Source of the DNA: a virus
DNA: 23,014 nucleotides
IMG/VR virus record: IMGVR_UViG_3300025890_000169
Coordinates: 1 to 23,014 of that record
Reading direction: 5' to 3' (one strand)
Shown piece by piece: positions 1-5,957 of the stretch (within the stretch, counting starts at the first letter, position 1; every line of letters begins with the position of its first letter). Made by a program: the position numbers and the translations under genes. The notes under the pieces are model-generated. The model was not told the origin of the DNA and did no database searches. It was given only the letters and a program-made list of their open reading frames with translations.

Positions 1-216
1 AGCGAGAGCCTTCCAAATATTTAATTTCTCTTGATTCTTACACTCCCACGAAAACTCTGACATAATAGAATTATCGTCAATGCATAAAATATCCCCCTTA
101 AAATCCATACCGCCTGAAAGCGGAGTCCTTCGAATTTTACAGTTAAACTCTTTGCTTAATTCGTTTGCTATTTTTCTCTCGAAATTTTTTCCTTTTTTAT
201 TTGCGTTCAGTGCCAT
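1..216 (-). CDS. Resolvase-like PD-(D/E)XK nuclease, 3' end cut by window edge
   Basis: The first 72 codons are visible and the frame is open to the left edge, so the C-terminus is missing. The start is the ATG at 216-214, preceded by an A-rich leader. The N-terminus has KNFERKIANEL with Glu13, then RRTPLSGG (residues 29-36), KGDI with Asp42, and WECK with Glu58 and Lys60. This order (helical Glu, R-T-x-x-S-G, G-D, E-x-K) is the metal-binding core of PD-(D/E)XK endonucleases such as phage Holliday junction resolvase-like enzymes. It lies at the end of the replication/recombination run and overlaps the preceding 63-residue gene by 20 bases. Role (inference): resolving branched DNA before packaging, or a related nuclease function. 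The superfamily call is fairly secure; the exact substrate is not. Confidence 0.72.
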   Translation of the reverse strand, partial: MALNANKKGKNFERKIANELSKEFNCKIRRTPLSGGMDFKGDILCIDDNSIMSEFSWECKNQEKLNIWKALA

Positions 217-388
217 CTGTTATTAGTTTTCTTATTTGTTGTCCTAAGTCTTTATCGTTTGGAAATTTATCACAATACTTTTTTAATATATAACTAAGTA
301 TTCTATTAGTCTTTAACTCGTCCTCGTAAATGTGAGTATAAACTGAGTCTTTAACTTGTCGGTATTCGTTAAGCGTTCTTTTCTTCAT
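197..388 (-). CDS. Hypothetical protein, 63 aa
   Basis: A small charged protein starting MKKRTLNEYRQVKDSVYTH and ending DGTERK. The frame can be extended upstream to a TTG at 406, but the ATG at 388 is preferred because the upstream stretch lies inside the 37-residue membrane gene and TTG is a rare start. It overlaps that gene by 20 bases and the downstream nuclease by 20 bases, a coupling pattern common in this cluster. Sequence is mostly helical in character (Lys, Glu, Leu, Tyr rich) with no signal peptide or membrane segment. I do not recognise a family. It may be a small early phage protein; the tight packing supports that it is translated. Confidence 0.55.
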   Translation of the reverse strand: MKKRTLNEYRQVKDSVYTHIYEDELKTNRILSYILKKYCDKFPNDKDLGQQIRKLITDGTERK

Positions 389-482
389 CTTTAAAATATA
401 TGTCAATTAATCTTAATAAAAACATTCCAGTCAATATAGCAACAAAATGAGATACTAACAAATAAAGAGTAATTACTTCCAT
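369..482 (-). CDS. Single-pass membrane peptide, 37 aa
   Basis: Read directly from the gap between two larger genes. The ATG at 482-480 sits inside the last codons of the coiled-coil gene, and the TAA is at 369-371. The peptide starts MEVITLYLLVSHFVAIL and ends FKDEEKNA. Residues about 4-28 form one continuous hydrophobic helix, followed by a charged tail; Arg and Asp occur near the end of the helix. It overlaps the upstream gene by 10 bases and the downstream 63-residue gene by 20 bases. No function can be assigned. Small membrane peptides are common in early regions of phages, where some act on host membrane processes. It is more likely real than chance because of its overlap-coupled position and clear hydrophobic pattern. 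Confidence 0.5.
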   Translation of the reverse strand: MEVITLYLLVSHFVAILTGMFLLRLIDIYFKDEEKNA

Positions 483-742
483 TCTTCTAAAGTATTTATT
501 TTTAGTTTAAGTTCTACTATATCCTTTGTCTGTACTGCATTATTCAGTCTAAGCTTTCTTACTTCTTTTAATAAGTTTCTATTGTGTTCAGCTAACTCGT
601 GAATGGTCTCCATTGACGTTTTAAGAGTGTCTAACGCATCTAATCTATTTTTAGATGGTTTACCATTCTCGCAATCGTGCATTGCTTTTATAATTAAAAT
701 ATGTAGTTTGTTCTTTCTAAGTAATAGCTCTAATTCATCCAT
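473..742 (-). CDS. Coiled-coil protein, 89 aa
   Basis: Starts MDELELLLRKNKLHILIIKA at an ATG that overlaps the end of the helicase gene by 8 bases. Residues about 36-89 show a heptad-like pattern of Leu, Ile and Val with many Lys, Glu and Asn, which indicates a long coiled coil. No enzyme motif is present. Its position directly after the helicase and DUF1376 genes suggests an accessory replication role, for example a helper or dimerising partner of the helicase, but this rests on position only. It could equally be a general small early protein. Confidence 0.65.
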   Translation of the reverse strand: MDELELLLRKNKLHILIIKAMHDCENGKPSKNRLDALDTLKTSMETIHELAEHNRNLLKEVRKLRLNNAVQTKDIVELKLKINTLEEWK

Positions 743-1604
743 AATTGTCTGTGTTTTTTAGTGGGTTTATGCCTCCGATTGTAAAGCCTAAACCGTTGTT
801 AAAATCAAATCTTAAAGGCTCTCCTAACATTGTAGGCTTTCCTCCGCTCTCTCTGTCTTTTATTTTCATAACGTGAACTTCAGTATAAGGCCAAAGTTCC
901 TTATGTGAAATATGTCTGTGAACTACAAATAGAGAATCGACTCTGTTGGGGAACACCTGGCCTCCCTCGCAGTCAGATTTTCTAGGATTTTGTATGTGTC
1001 CGTTTAGTAAGTGGTCAGGAGGGTAGACTCTACGAGCTGCCTCAGTCATAGGATGTATGCTCACAAATAAAGTCTTCCCTGTCTTATTACAAAACTTTCT
1101 CGCACTATTACAGAAGTTATAATTCCTGTCAAACTGATTAACTCGTCTGTCGTGATTCAATCCAGTGTAGGGGTCGATAGCACAAACATCAGCGTCAGAC
1201 TTTGCGAAGATGTTAAACAAATCAATAGGACTGTAAAGTTTTTCGTTATCTATAAACTTAAAATATTTACTTATTTCATTATTAAATTTTAGTATTTCAA
1301 ACTTCGTTAAGTCTTTTATTTTATTGCCTGACCACATTTCGATAATATCTCTTTTTAATTGTGAGGACCTATTTTCACCACTCCAAATAATAAACTTTAA
1401 TTTGTGTTTTTTTGCTAGTGTTGTAAAATACCATAATAACCAAAACGTCTTACCTACATTGTCCAACCCTAAACAAAGGTTAAACTCTCCTCTTTTTAAA
1501 ACTAAATGTTCGTCTAATAAGCAATCAATTTTAAGACCTTGTTTAATCTTACCGTCTTTATAGTCGTATAAGTATTTTAAGGCGTTGTCGTCTTCAACTA
1601 TCAT
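735..1604 (-). CDS. DnaB/RecA-like replicative helicase or helicase-like ATPase
   Basis: A 289-residue P-loop ATPase. Walker A is GLDNVGKT (residues 46-53), of the G-x-x-N-x-G-K-T type typical of DnaB, T7 gp4 and Twinkle-like helicases. Glu77 in SGEN fits the catalytic Glu that follows strand 2 in that family. Walker B is CAIDPY with Asp144, and VSIHP (residues 181-185) fits the conserved His motif. MKIKDRESGG near residue 246 resembles the arginine-finger region. It lacks the N-terminal domain of full DnaB, so it may be a core-only helicase or a RepA-like hexameric ATPase. It is coupled by a 4-base ATGA overlap to the upstream DUF1376 protein, which suggests that initiator and helicase act together at the phage origin. 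Confidence 0.82.
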   Translation of the reverse strand: MIVEDDNALKYLYDYKDGKIKQGLKIDCLLDEHLVLKRGEFNLCLGLDNVGKTFWLLWYFTTLAKKHKLKFIIWSGENRSSQLKRDIIEMWSGNKIKDLTKFEILKFNNEISKYFKFIDNEKLYSPIDLFNIFAKSDADVCAIDPYTGLNHDRRVNQFDRNYNFCNSARKFCNKTGKTLFVSIHPMTEAARRVYPPDHLLNGHIQNPRKSDCEGGQVFPNRVDSLFVVHRHISHKELWPYTEVHVMKIKDRESGGKPTMLGEPLRFDFNNGLGFTIGGINPLKNTDNYG

Positions 1605-2017
1605 TTTTTAAGAAGTTTTTTAACCTCTTCAGATACTTTTAAGACGTTGTCGTTTTCGTAATTATCTTTTCTGTTCTTTTCTTTTCTTAATGCTCGAGCA
1701 TTGCTTAAGCTATGCTTACCGCCTTTTCTTCCTGACTCTACTCGTTTAGAGTGAGATTCTTTACGCTCTTTGTATTGATTATCTAGCCAATCAATTGCAA
1801 TATTTTTTCCTTTTTGTTTTACTATTCCAACTTCTAAAAGACTTTTATAGTCGTTAGGAATTATTCTTTTATATTGTTCTAGAGGTACTTTACATTCTTT
1901 GCTCCAGTAGTAACATAGGACTTTCATAAATGCTCCTTGCTGTTCTAAGCTGAGAAAACTGATTGTGCCTGTGAGCCACTGATTAGGATTGAATTTAAAC
2001 CAAGGTAAATCTGTCAT
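1601..2017 (-). CDS. DUF1376/YdaU-like phage replication protein
   Basis: A 138-residue protein beginning MTDLPWFKFNPNQWLTG and continuing with a leucine-rich helix and FMKVLCYYW. This WF-K-F-N-P-x-x-W-L opening followed by L-S-x-x-x-x-G-A-F is the signature of the DUF1376 (YdaU) family, a winged-helix-like domain found at the N-terminus of phage replication initiation proteins. The C-terminal third is basic (KESHSKRVESGRKGGKHS), likely a DNA-contacting or flexible segment. The start has the leader AAACAAACAACAATG shared with another early gene. The gene overlaps the helicase by 4 bases (ATGA). It probably binds the origin or loads the helicase; the family assignment is solid, the role is by analogy. 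Confidence 0.78.
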   Translation of the reverse strand: MTDLPWFKFNPNQWLTGTISFLSLEQQGAFMKVLCYYWSKECKVPLEQYKRIIPNDYKSLLEVGIVKQKGKNIAIDWLDNQYKERKESHSKRVESGRKGGKHSLSNARALRKEKNRKDNYENDNVLKVSEEVKKLLKK

Positions 2018-2043
2018 TGTTGTTTGTTTTTATTTGTTTATAA

Positions 2044-2511
2044 TTAAAAGCACTTTAATTGTTCATAAGCTGATATTTTAATTTTAGTTTCATCGTGTTT
2101 CTCAGGCTTAAAAAAATCTATTAAAAATTTATCATTTGTTACATTATACTCGTTCTCTATAAAATCTTTTGGTTCTTTTCCGTAATTATTATTTTTTATT
2201 TCTTGTATATATGTAATTCCATTTATTGTTTTAGCGTTTAAAAAATCATCATCAATTTTTATTTCACTTTTAACAATAAAACATTTAATAATTGTATTGT
2301 CATTTAATTTTATGTTGCTTAAATTACTTAATTGTTTATATAAGTTAATACTACATTTATCGTTTTTATTTTTATGGTCAATTATAAAAGTATATTTTGT
2401 ATTGTATTTTGTAATTAAAGTATCAATATCCATTATAGTTCTTAATCTGTCTGAATTAATACTAAGTAAAAAGTTTAATTTATTATTGTGATATTTTTCA
2501 TTGTATTTCAT
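2044..2511 (-). CDS. Unknown AT-rich early protein, 155 aa
   Basis: The chosen start is the ATG at 2511, directly after the leader AAACAAACAACAATG; an upstream in-frame ATG at 2568 lies inside the ABC-GNAT gene and would add 19 residues of unlikely sequence. The protein opens MKYNEKYHNNKLNFLLS and is very rich in Asn, Lys, Ile and Asp. It has no membrane segment and no motif I recognise. Its coding sequence looks even more AT-rich than its neighbours, which may reflect recent acquisition or relaxed selection. It starts 17 bases after the ABC-GNAT stop, so it may be co-expressed with that protein, and its first 19 bases resemble those of the ABC-GNAT gene. Function unknown. Confidence 0.62.
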   Translation of the reverse strand: MKYNEKYHNNKLNFLLSINSDRLRTIMDIDTLITKYNTKYTFIIDHKNKNDKCSINLYKQLSNLSNIKLNDNTIIKCFIVKSEIKIDDDFLNAKTINGITYIQEIKNNNYGKEPKDFIENEYNVTNDKFLIDFFKPEKHDETKIKISAYEQLKCF

Positions 2512-2528
2512 TGTTGTTTGTTTTAAAT

Positions 2529-3674
2529 TTAAAATAATGATATTTGGTCTTGTGATACATCTTTCCAAGCGTCAGCATTAAAAAGAATAATATCTGTTGA
2601 GTCTTCTGACTCAGGGCCATCGTATCTAAAACTATAAGCGGCGGAATCTCGTAACTTTCTGCCTTTCAGTTTACCGCCCTCTTCTGAAGACTTTGTTTTT
2701 CCGTTAAAATGATAGTGAGTATCAGCCATACGTTTATTAACTAATGCTGGGTTAACGCTTTTGACATACATAAGTTTTCCTGTTTTCACAAACAGCGAAT
2801 GAAGATACTTTGAACAAGCATAGCCAATACCCAAACCTTGATAGTCGGGCAATACAACGCTTCTACTACCTCTCCAAGCGTTTTGAATAGTCCCTGAAGG
2901 CATTGGTAAAAATGCAAAAAAGGCAACAGGTCTGTCGTTCCAAGTGACTAAAAAACATTTAGCGGCGGGATTCAAGTCTTCGCTTATATAGTGATGTTGT
3001 TTGAATATTTTCCAAGTCGCATATCGACATCGAAATATCTGTAATTTAATTTTTGGTCTTGATTGCCGAAGTAAGGAGGGCTTTTCAACCCTCCCTTTTA
3101 ATGGTGAGTAAGTCCAATCTGGTAATAACCATTCCATAATATCAAAATGACAACTTGCTAATATTATTTTTTTATTATTACGTCTTATAAATTTTTGTAA
3201 AGCGTTGCTCATAGCTTTTGCCACGTCTCTATCTACAACAGATGTATACTCGTCAATTAATATAGTTTCGTTTTCTTTTGCGTTTCCAACTTTATAAGCT
3301 AATTCTGCTCTATATTGTTCACCGTTTGATAAAGTATGAAAAGGTCTTAACCAAGTCGGAACAGAACTTAAACCCATTGAACTTAGTAACATTGTAGCTT
3401 CGTTTGGTTCTAACCAATCAAAATTACTTATTAAAGGTTTTTCATTGCTGAAAACACATTTATTTAAAGTACCAAATTCTTTCAATAATGTTGTTTTTCC
3501 CGTTCCAGAACCTCCATAAATAACACCAATATTCCATTTAAAAGTTTTACAATCAGAAAAATTAATTGGAATTTTAACTGAAGTTTGCTCATTGTTTTGT
3601 ATGTCAAATGCTTCATATATGTAATTTGTATATTTATCATTTATTATATTACTTGATTTTTCTATGTATTTCAT
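2529..3674 (-). CDS. ABC-ATPase fused to GNAT acetyltransferase-like domain
   Basis: A 381-residue two-domain protein. The N-terminal half is an ABC-type ATPase: Walker A GGSGTGKT (54-61), signature-like LSNGEQ (115-120), Walker B ILIDE (138-142), D-loop SVVD (145-148) and switch His176 in ASCHF. There are no membrane segments, so it is not a transporter by itself. From about residue 205 a GNAT-like domain follows, with the acetyl-CoA loop region VLPDYQGLGIG (274-284) and later KSVNPALVNKR. GNAT-related folds in phages include Mu Mom, which modifies adenine in DNA, so DNA modification or another nucleic-acid acylation is a reasonable hypothesis. It is coupled by ATGA to the HTH-like gene upstream. 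Domain calls are strong; activity is inference. Confidence 0.8.
   Translation of the reverse strand: MKYIEKSSNIINDKYTNYIYEAFDIQNNEQTSVKIPINFSDCKTFKWNIGVIYGGSGTGKTTLLKEFGTLNKCVFSNEKPLISNFDWLEPNEATMLLSSMGLSSVPTWLRPFHTLSNGEQYRAELAYKVGNAKENETILIDEYTSVVDRDVAKAMSNALQKFIRRNNKKIILASCHFDIMEWLLPDWTYSPLKGRVEKPSLLRQSRPKIKLQIFRCRYATWKIFKQHHYISEDLNPAAKCFLVTWNDRPVAFFAFLPMPSGTIQNAWRGSRSVVLPDYQGLGIGYACSKYLHSLFVKTGKLMYVKSVNPALVNKRMADTHYHFNGKTKSSEEGGKLKGRKLRDSAAYSFRYDGPESEDSTDIILFNADAWKDVSQDQISLF
3073..3096. other. GC-rich hairpin at the ABC-GNAT domain linker
   Basis: On the plus strand GGAGGG (3075-3080), loop CTTTTCAA, CCCTCC (3089-3094) form a perfect 6-bp stem; on the coding (minus) strand a G-U pair and an A-U pair can extend it. 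The hairpin encodes the segment around residues 190-202, which is the linker between the ATPase and GNAT domains. On the plus strand it is followed by CTTTT, weakly terminator-like. Its loop resembles that of the terminator behind the capsid gene (CTTTTACA). Confidence 0.45.
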
Positions 3675-3955
3675 ATGTTATTAGCTTTTAAGTTATCGTA
3701 ATAAAAAGACTTTTCTTCTTTGCTTATGTCTTCCCACTTATAAGTAGGAGTAGAACCGTAGTCCCACTCCTCGTTATAATATGCCTCTCTTTTGTAGTTT
3801 GGTATTTGATTTACTTTTATAGGCTTATACAATTGACATAAATAAACAGCATTAACATTCCACTGCTCCGCTAGTTCAGGGATTGTATATCCCTCAATTA
3901 TTAAATCTTGTATAAGACTCGAAAACCATATCGAATTCCTTTTTATTGAAGTCAT
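3671..3955 (-). CDS. Small HTH-like protein coupled to the ABC-GNAT gene, 94 aa
   Basis: Starts MTSIKRNSIWFSSLIQD. Residues about 15-45, with GYTIPELAEQWNVNAVYLC, look like a helix-turn-helix: a helix, the turn around Gly22-Thr24, then a recognition-like helix after WNVN. The rest is acidic and aromatic (YYNEEWDYGS, EEKSFYYDNL). Its stop overlaps the ABC-GNAT start as ATGA, so the two are probably made together and may work together, for example with this protein providing DNA recognition. No family is recognised with certainty. It ends 17 bases after the SSB-like gene stop on the transcript, in the middle of the recombination cluster. Confidence 0.6.
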   Translation of the reverse strand: MTSIKRNSIWFSSLIQDLIIEGYTIPELAEQWNVNAVYLCQLYKPIKVNQIPNYKREAYYNEEWDYGSTPTYKWEDISKEEKSFYYDNLKANNI

Positions 3956-3972
3956 TAATTATCTGTTTAAAC

Positions 3973-4251
3973 TTAAAAGGGTAAATCATTTGACGACTCC
4001 CAGGAGTCAGATTCTTGTTTCACAGGCTGTCCTTTTTGCTCTGTGTCAGGCTTCCAAGTGTCAACAGAGACAGCTACGTTCTTTCCGTATTGGTCAGCTT
4101 CGTCTTTTACGTTTATATTTAATTTAATAAACTTATTACCGTTATACTCTTGAATGTAGTCTTTAATTTTAGCGGGGTTAATTGTTACTTTTAACCACTT
4201 GTCATTCATTGCTTTACCGCTTCCACAGTATATTGTTTCTTCTTTCTTCAT
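3973..4251 (-). CDS. Single-stranded DNA-binding-like protein with acidic tail
   Basis: A 92-residue protein with a beta-rich core: WLKVTINPAKI, then FIKLNINVKDEADQYGKNVAVSVDTW, followed by a polar linker (about residues 68-82) and the C-terminus WESSNDLPF. The architecture of a compact OB-like core, disordered linker and acidic tip ending in D-[IL]-P-F matches bacterial and phage SSBs, whose tip recruits repair and replication proteins. It is shorter than E. coli SSB (about 178 residues) and its core is diverged. The tail could let it substitute for host SSB and recruit host SSB partners. It lies just after the exonuclease gene and two small genes, a normal place for an SSB. Leader before ATG is repeated AACAAATAA units. 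Confidence 0.68.
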   Translation of the reverse strand: MKKEETIYCGSGKAMNDKWLKVTINPAKIKDYIQEYNGNKFIKLNINVKDEADQYGKNVAVSVDTWKPDTEQKGQPVKQESDSWESSNDLPF

Positions 4252-4263
4252 TTTTATTTGTTT

Positions 4264-4452
4264 TTATTTGTTATTATTTGTTATTATTAGCATATTTTTT
4301 AGTTTAAATTGTATATCATCAAATAAATCTCTTACACCATTATAATGTTCTCCACTATGAAAACATAGTGTCTCTTCTCTTGTGTATTTTACACAATTTA
4401 TTATTTGTTCAATTTCATAATCTTCTAATTCTATTTTTCCTGTTACTTTCAT
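4264..4452 (-). CDS. Hypothetical protein, 62 aa
   Basis: Starts MKVTGKIELEDYEIEQIINC and ends IITNNNK. The opening has a beta-strand character (KVTGKIEL) followed by an acidic helix (EDYEIEQIINCVKYTREE), then a second helix near FDDIQFKLKNML. No known motif, signal peptide or membrane segment. It sits between a 33-residue acidic gene and the SSB-like gene, with leader sequence made of TTTATTTA-type tandem repeats (AAATAAATAAA on the coding strand). It is probably a small early protein linked to the recombination genes; function unknown. Confidence 0.58.
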   Translation of the reverse strand: MKVTGKIELEDYEIEQIINCVKYTREETLCFHSGEHYNGVRDLFDDIQFKLKNMLIITNNNK

Positions 4453-4461
4453 TTTATTTAT

Positions 4462-4563
4462 TTATTTATTTGTTTTATAATATCCGTTATTTAGTCTTTC
4501 ATCGACTAGCCTGTCATAGGCTTCGTCTATTAAGTCAAAAAAGTCTTGTTCTTCGTCTTCCAT
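4462..4563 (-). CDS. Acidic small protein, 33 aa
   Basis: Found by reading the 113-base gap after the exonuclease. The ATG at 4563-4561 follows the exonuclease TAA by two bases, and the frame ends at TAA 4462-4464. It opens MEDEEQDFFDLIDEAYDRLV, with nine acidic residues in the first 20, and ends LNNGYYKTNK. The pattern is one amphipathic acidic helix. Tight spacing to the exonuclease and full use of the gap support a real gene. Acidic phage peptides sometimes mimic DNA or bind nucleases, but nothing here proves that. Function unknown. Confidence 0.48.
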   Translation of the reverse strand: MEDEEQDFFDLIDEAYDRLVDERLNNGYYKTNK

Positions 4564-4565
4564 AA

Positions 4566-5216
4566 TTATTTATTTAATTCAAATTTTATGTACATTCTGC
4601 AATCTATAACTCTTTTATAAATGCTTTCAATTACTTCGTTATCTCTTTCAATATTAAATACTTTAATTCTATACTTTGAGTCAATATTACTGTACTTATA
4701 ATGCTGACAAAATAAGTCATAATTATCAGCATTACTAAACTTATATTCTCGCTCAATCAACTCGTCAGGAGTGTCCATAAGAGTGTAAATTAATTTATAA
4801 TTGTCTAATCCAGTTAGAGCCATATATCCTTGAGCTTGATAGTAGTAAGCTTTGTTAGGTATTGCGTCAAAGAATAAAGGAAAGCTATAACAATCCCAAC
4901 TGTTTTTAACGTCAATTAAGTGGTCTGAGAGTATTGCGTCAGGCGTTCCAGTTAAAAAGTCGTTTTCAAAACTCTTTTCGTTTTTAATTATCTCTTTATA
5001 ATATAAATTTTTAGCTATATAATTAAGAGACTCCTGTTCGACTTTATTTCCTTTCTCTGTGTATTTACTACTAAACTCTTTTTTACGTCCGTAGATTTGC
5101 TCTTTTAGCCAATCCTGACAATAAGATTTAGTCGTTTTTGATATTGTGTCTGTCTTCCTTTGTGGCTTTGTCATTATCTGACCTATTGCCGAACATCTTA
5201 TTTTGAATTCTTGCAT
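4566..5216 (-). CDS. YqaJ/lambda-exonuclease-like recombination nuclease
   Basis: A 216-residue PD-(D/E)XK exonuclease. Residues 5-16 (KIRCSAIGQIMT) are the typical N-terminal R-C-S-x-x-G-x-I-M-T motif of YqaJ-family phage nucleases, which supports the chosen ATG at 5216. Downstream are GNKVEQESL with Glu60 and Glu62, GTPDAIL with Asp93, IDVKNSW with Asp102 and Lys104 (the D-x-K end of the catalytic motif), and YYYQAQGYM (124-132), the conserved Tyr-Gln motif. Such enzymes degrade one strand of double-stranded ends 5' to 3' and feed the strand to an annealing protein. The gene just upstream may be that annealing protein. Overlaps a 52-residue gene by 89 bases. Confidence 0.85.
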   Translation of the reverse strand: MQEFKIRCSAIGQIMTKPQRKTDTISKTTKSYCQDWLKEQIYGRKKEFSSKYTEKGNKVEQESLNYIAKNLYYKEIIKNEKSFENDFLTGTPDAILSDHLIDVKNSWDCYSFPLFFDAIPNKAYYYQAQGYMALTGLDNYKLIYTLMDTPDELIEREYKFSNADNYDLFCQHYKYSNIDSKYRIKVFNIERDNEVIESIYKRVIDCRMYIKFELNK

Positions 5217-5286
5217 AATCTATTTTATTAAATAATTCGTCTAAAAAATTGTTGTTTTCGTCTGTGTTTGCTTTGTTGTCTTGCAT
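5128..5286 (-). CDS. Hypothetical acidic/polar protein, 52 aa, long overlap with exonuclease gene
   Basis: Starts at ATG 5286 (MQDNKANTDENNNFLDELF); a longer in-frame start at 5316 lies inside the upstream gene and is less likely. The start is two bases past the upstream TAA. The second half (KMFGNRSDNDKATKEDRHN) is highly polar and overlaps the first 89 bases of the exonuclease gene in another frame. The N-terminal half has a short acidic helix (FLDELFNKIDYARIQ). No family recognised. The exonuclease N-terminus is well supported, so either this overlap is genuine or this small gene is not translated as drawn. Confidence 0.4.
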   Translation of the reverse strand: MQDNKANTDENNNFLDELFNKIDYARIQNKMFGNRSDNDKATKEDRHNIKND

Positions 5287-5287
5287 T

Positions 5288-5665
5288 TTATTTCTTTTTA
5301 AAGTCGTCAGATTCATCTTCTCCGAATACGCCTAAACTATATAGTCCCGATAATTTTAAGACTATTCTCGACATTGCTCTTTTTTCTGCTATTGCTACAG
5401 GATAAGCGTTTCTATTATTGTCGGGAGCTGCCTCTCCGAATGTTTCAATAACTACGTCTTTTAATTGTCCTATGGCTTTAATTACACAGGTTTTAGTTTC
5501 AGGGTTGTAGTGTTTAAGTGTGTATTCAATTAAGATTCCTGAATCTGCCTGAATTTTGTCTATTCCGCTTCTCGTTATAATGTGGTAATGAGAGTGTTTA
5601 AAAGTGTCCTCTTCAGTTAGATTAAACTCTATGAAGAGCCTGTTTAGTTGTTCTTTGCGTGTCAT
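5288..5665 (-). CDS. Possible Rad52/ERF-like single-strand annealing protein, 125 aa
   Basis: Starts MTRKEQLNRLFIEFNLTEED. Residues about 25-85 appear beta-rich (HYHIITRSGIDKI, ILIEYTLKHY, CVIKAIGQL), and the end contains AIAEKRAMSRIVLKLSGL followed by a glycine-phenylalanine turn and the acidic GEDESDD. The A-x-K-R-A-x-x-R-x-x-x-x-L-x-G pattern recalls the C-terminal helix of Rad52-superfamily phage annealing proteins (Sak, ERF, DdrA-like). Placement just before a YqaJ-type exonuclease is what would be expected of an exonuclease-annealase pair. At 125 residues it is shorter than most ERF or RecT proteins, so this may be a minimal or diverged version. Overlaps the upstream gene by 44 bases. 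Confidence 0.5.
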   Translation of the reverse strand: MTRKEQLNRLFIEFNLTEEDTFKHSHYHIITRSGIDKIQADSGILIEYTLKHYNPETKTCVIKAIGQLKDVVIETFGEAAPDNNRNAYPVAIAEKRAMSRIVLKLSGLYSLGVFGEDESDDFKKK

Positions 5666-5957
5666 AATTTTTGATTTTAACTATTGATTTTTTTATTGTT
5701 TTAAGTCGTTTGGGAAAGTAATTATAATTAATTAATTTAAGTTTTGAGCTTATTTCTTTAAATAATTCAAGATACTCTTCAAATCGTTCTTTGTGTCTTA
5801 TGATGTCTTTTTGAGTTGGTGTCCAGGTCTTAGAGCTTAAAAGTCTTTTATTAAAATTAATTCTTACTACTAAAAATCTAAGTTCTTCGTATAAGTCTTT
5901 TGATGCCTCAAAGCGTTCCCACTCTTCTAGGTATTCGCTATAACTTCCCCAACTCAT
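5622..5957 (-). CDS. Hypothetical helical protein, 111 aa
   Basis: Opens MSWGSYSEYLEEWERFEASK and is mostly helical and charged, with long Lys/Glu/Leu stretches (KERFEEYLELFKEISSKLKL) and a basic C-terminus (RLKTIKKSIVKIKNY, then RTTKQALHRV). A coiled-coil or helical bundle is likely. No membrane segment, no catalytic motif. Coupled to the upstream 65-residue gene by ATGA and overlapping the downstream annealase-like gene by 44 bases, so it is part of the early operon. The basic tail could contact nucleic acid. Function unknown. Confidence 0.6.
   Translation of the reverse strand: MSWGSYSEYLEEWERFEASKDLYEELRFLVVRINFNKRLLSSKTWTPTQKDIIRHKERFEEYLELFKEISSKLKLINYNYFPKRLKTIKKSIVKIKNYDTQRTTKQALHRV

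Noticed and set aside
389-406. Extended TTG start for the 63-residue gene.
   Set aside because: Rare start codon and the added residues fall within the overlapping membrane-peptide gene; the ATG at 388 is better.
1324-1563. Plus-strand open frames across the window (for example here, and at 8889-9196, 16865-17224, 19171-19821, 20176-20508).
   Set aside because: Each lies opposite a well-supported minus-strand gene, has low-complexity Leu/Phe/Ser content typical of antisense frames, and has no independent support.
2529-3674. ABC protein as a membrane transporter component.
   Set aside because: No membrane segments or permease gene nearby, and the C-terminal domain is GNAT-like.
3990-4010. 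Inverted repeat GACTCCCAGGAGTC at the end of the SSB-like gene.
   Set aside because: Short, inside coding sequence, no U-run; probably chance.
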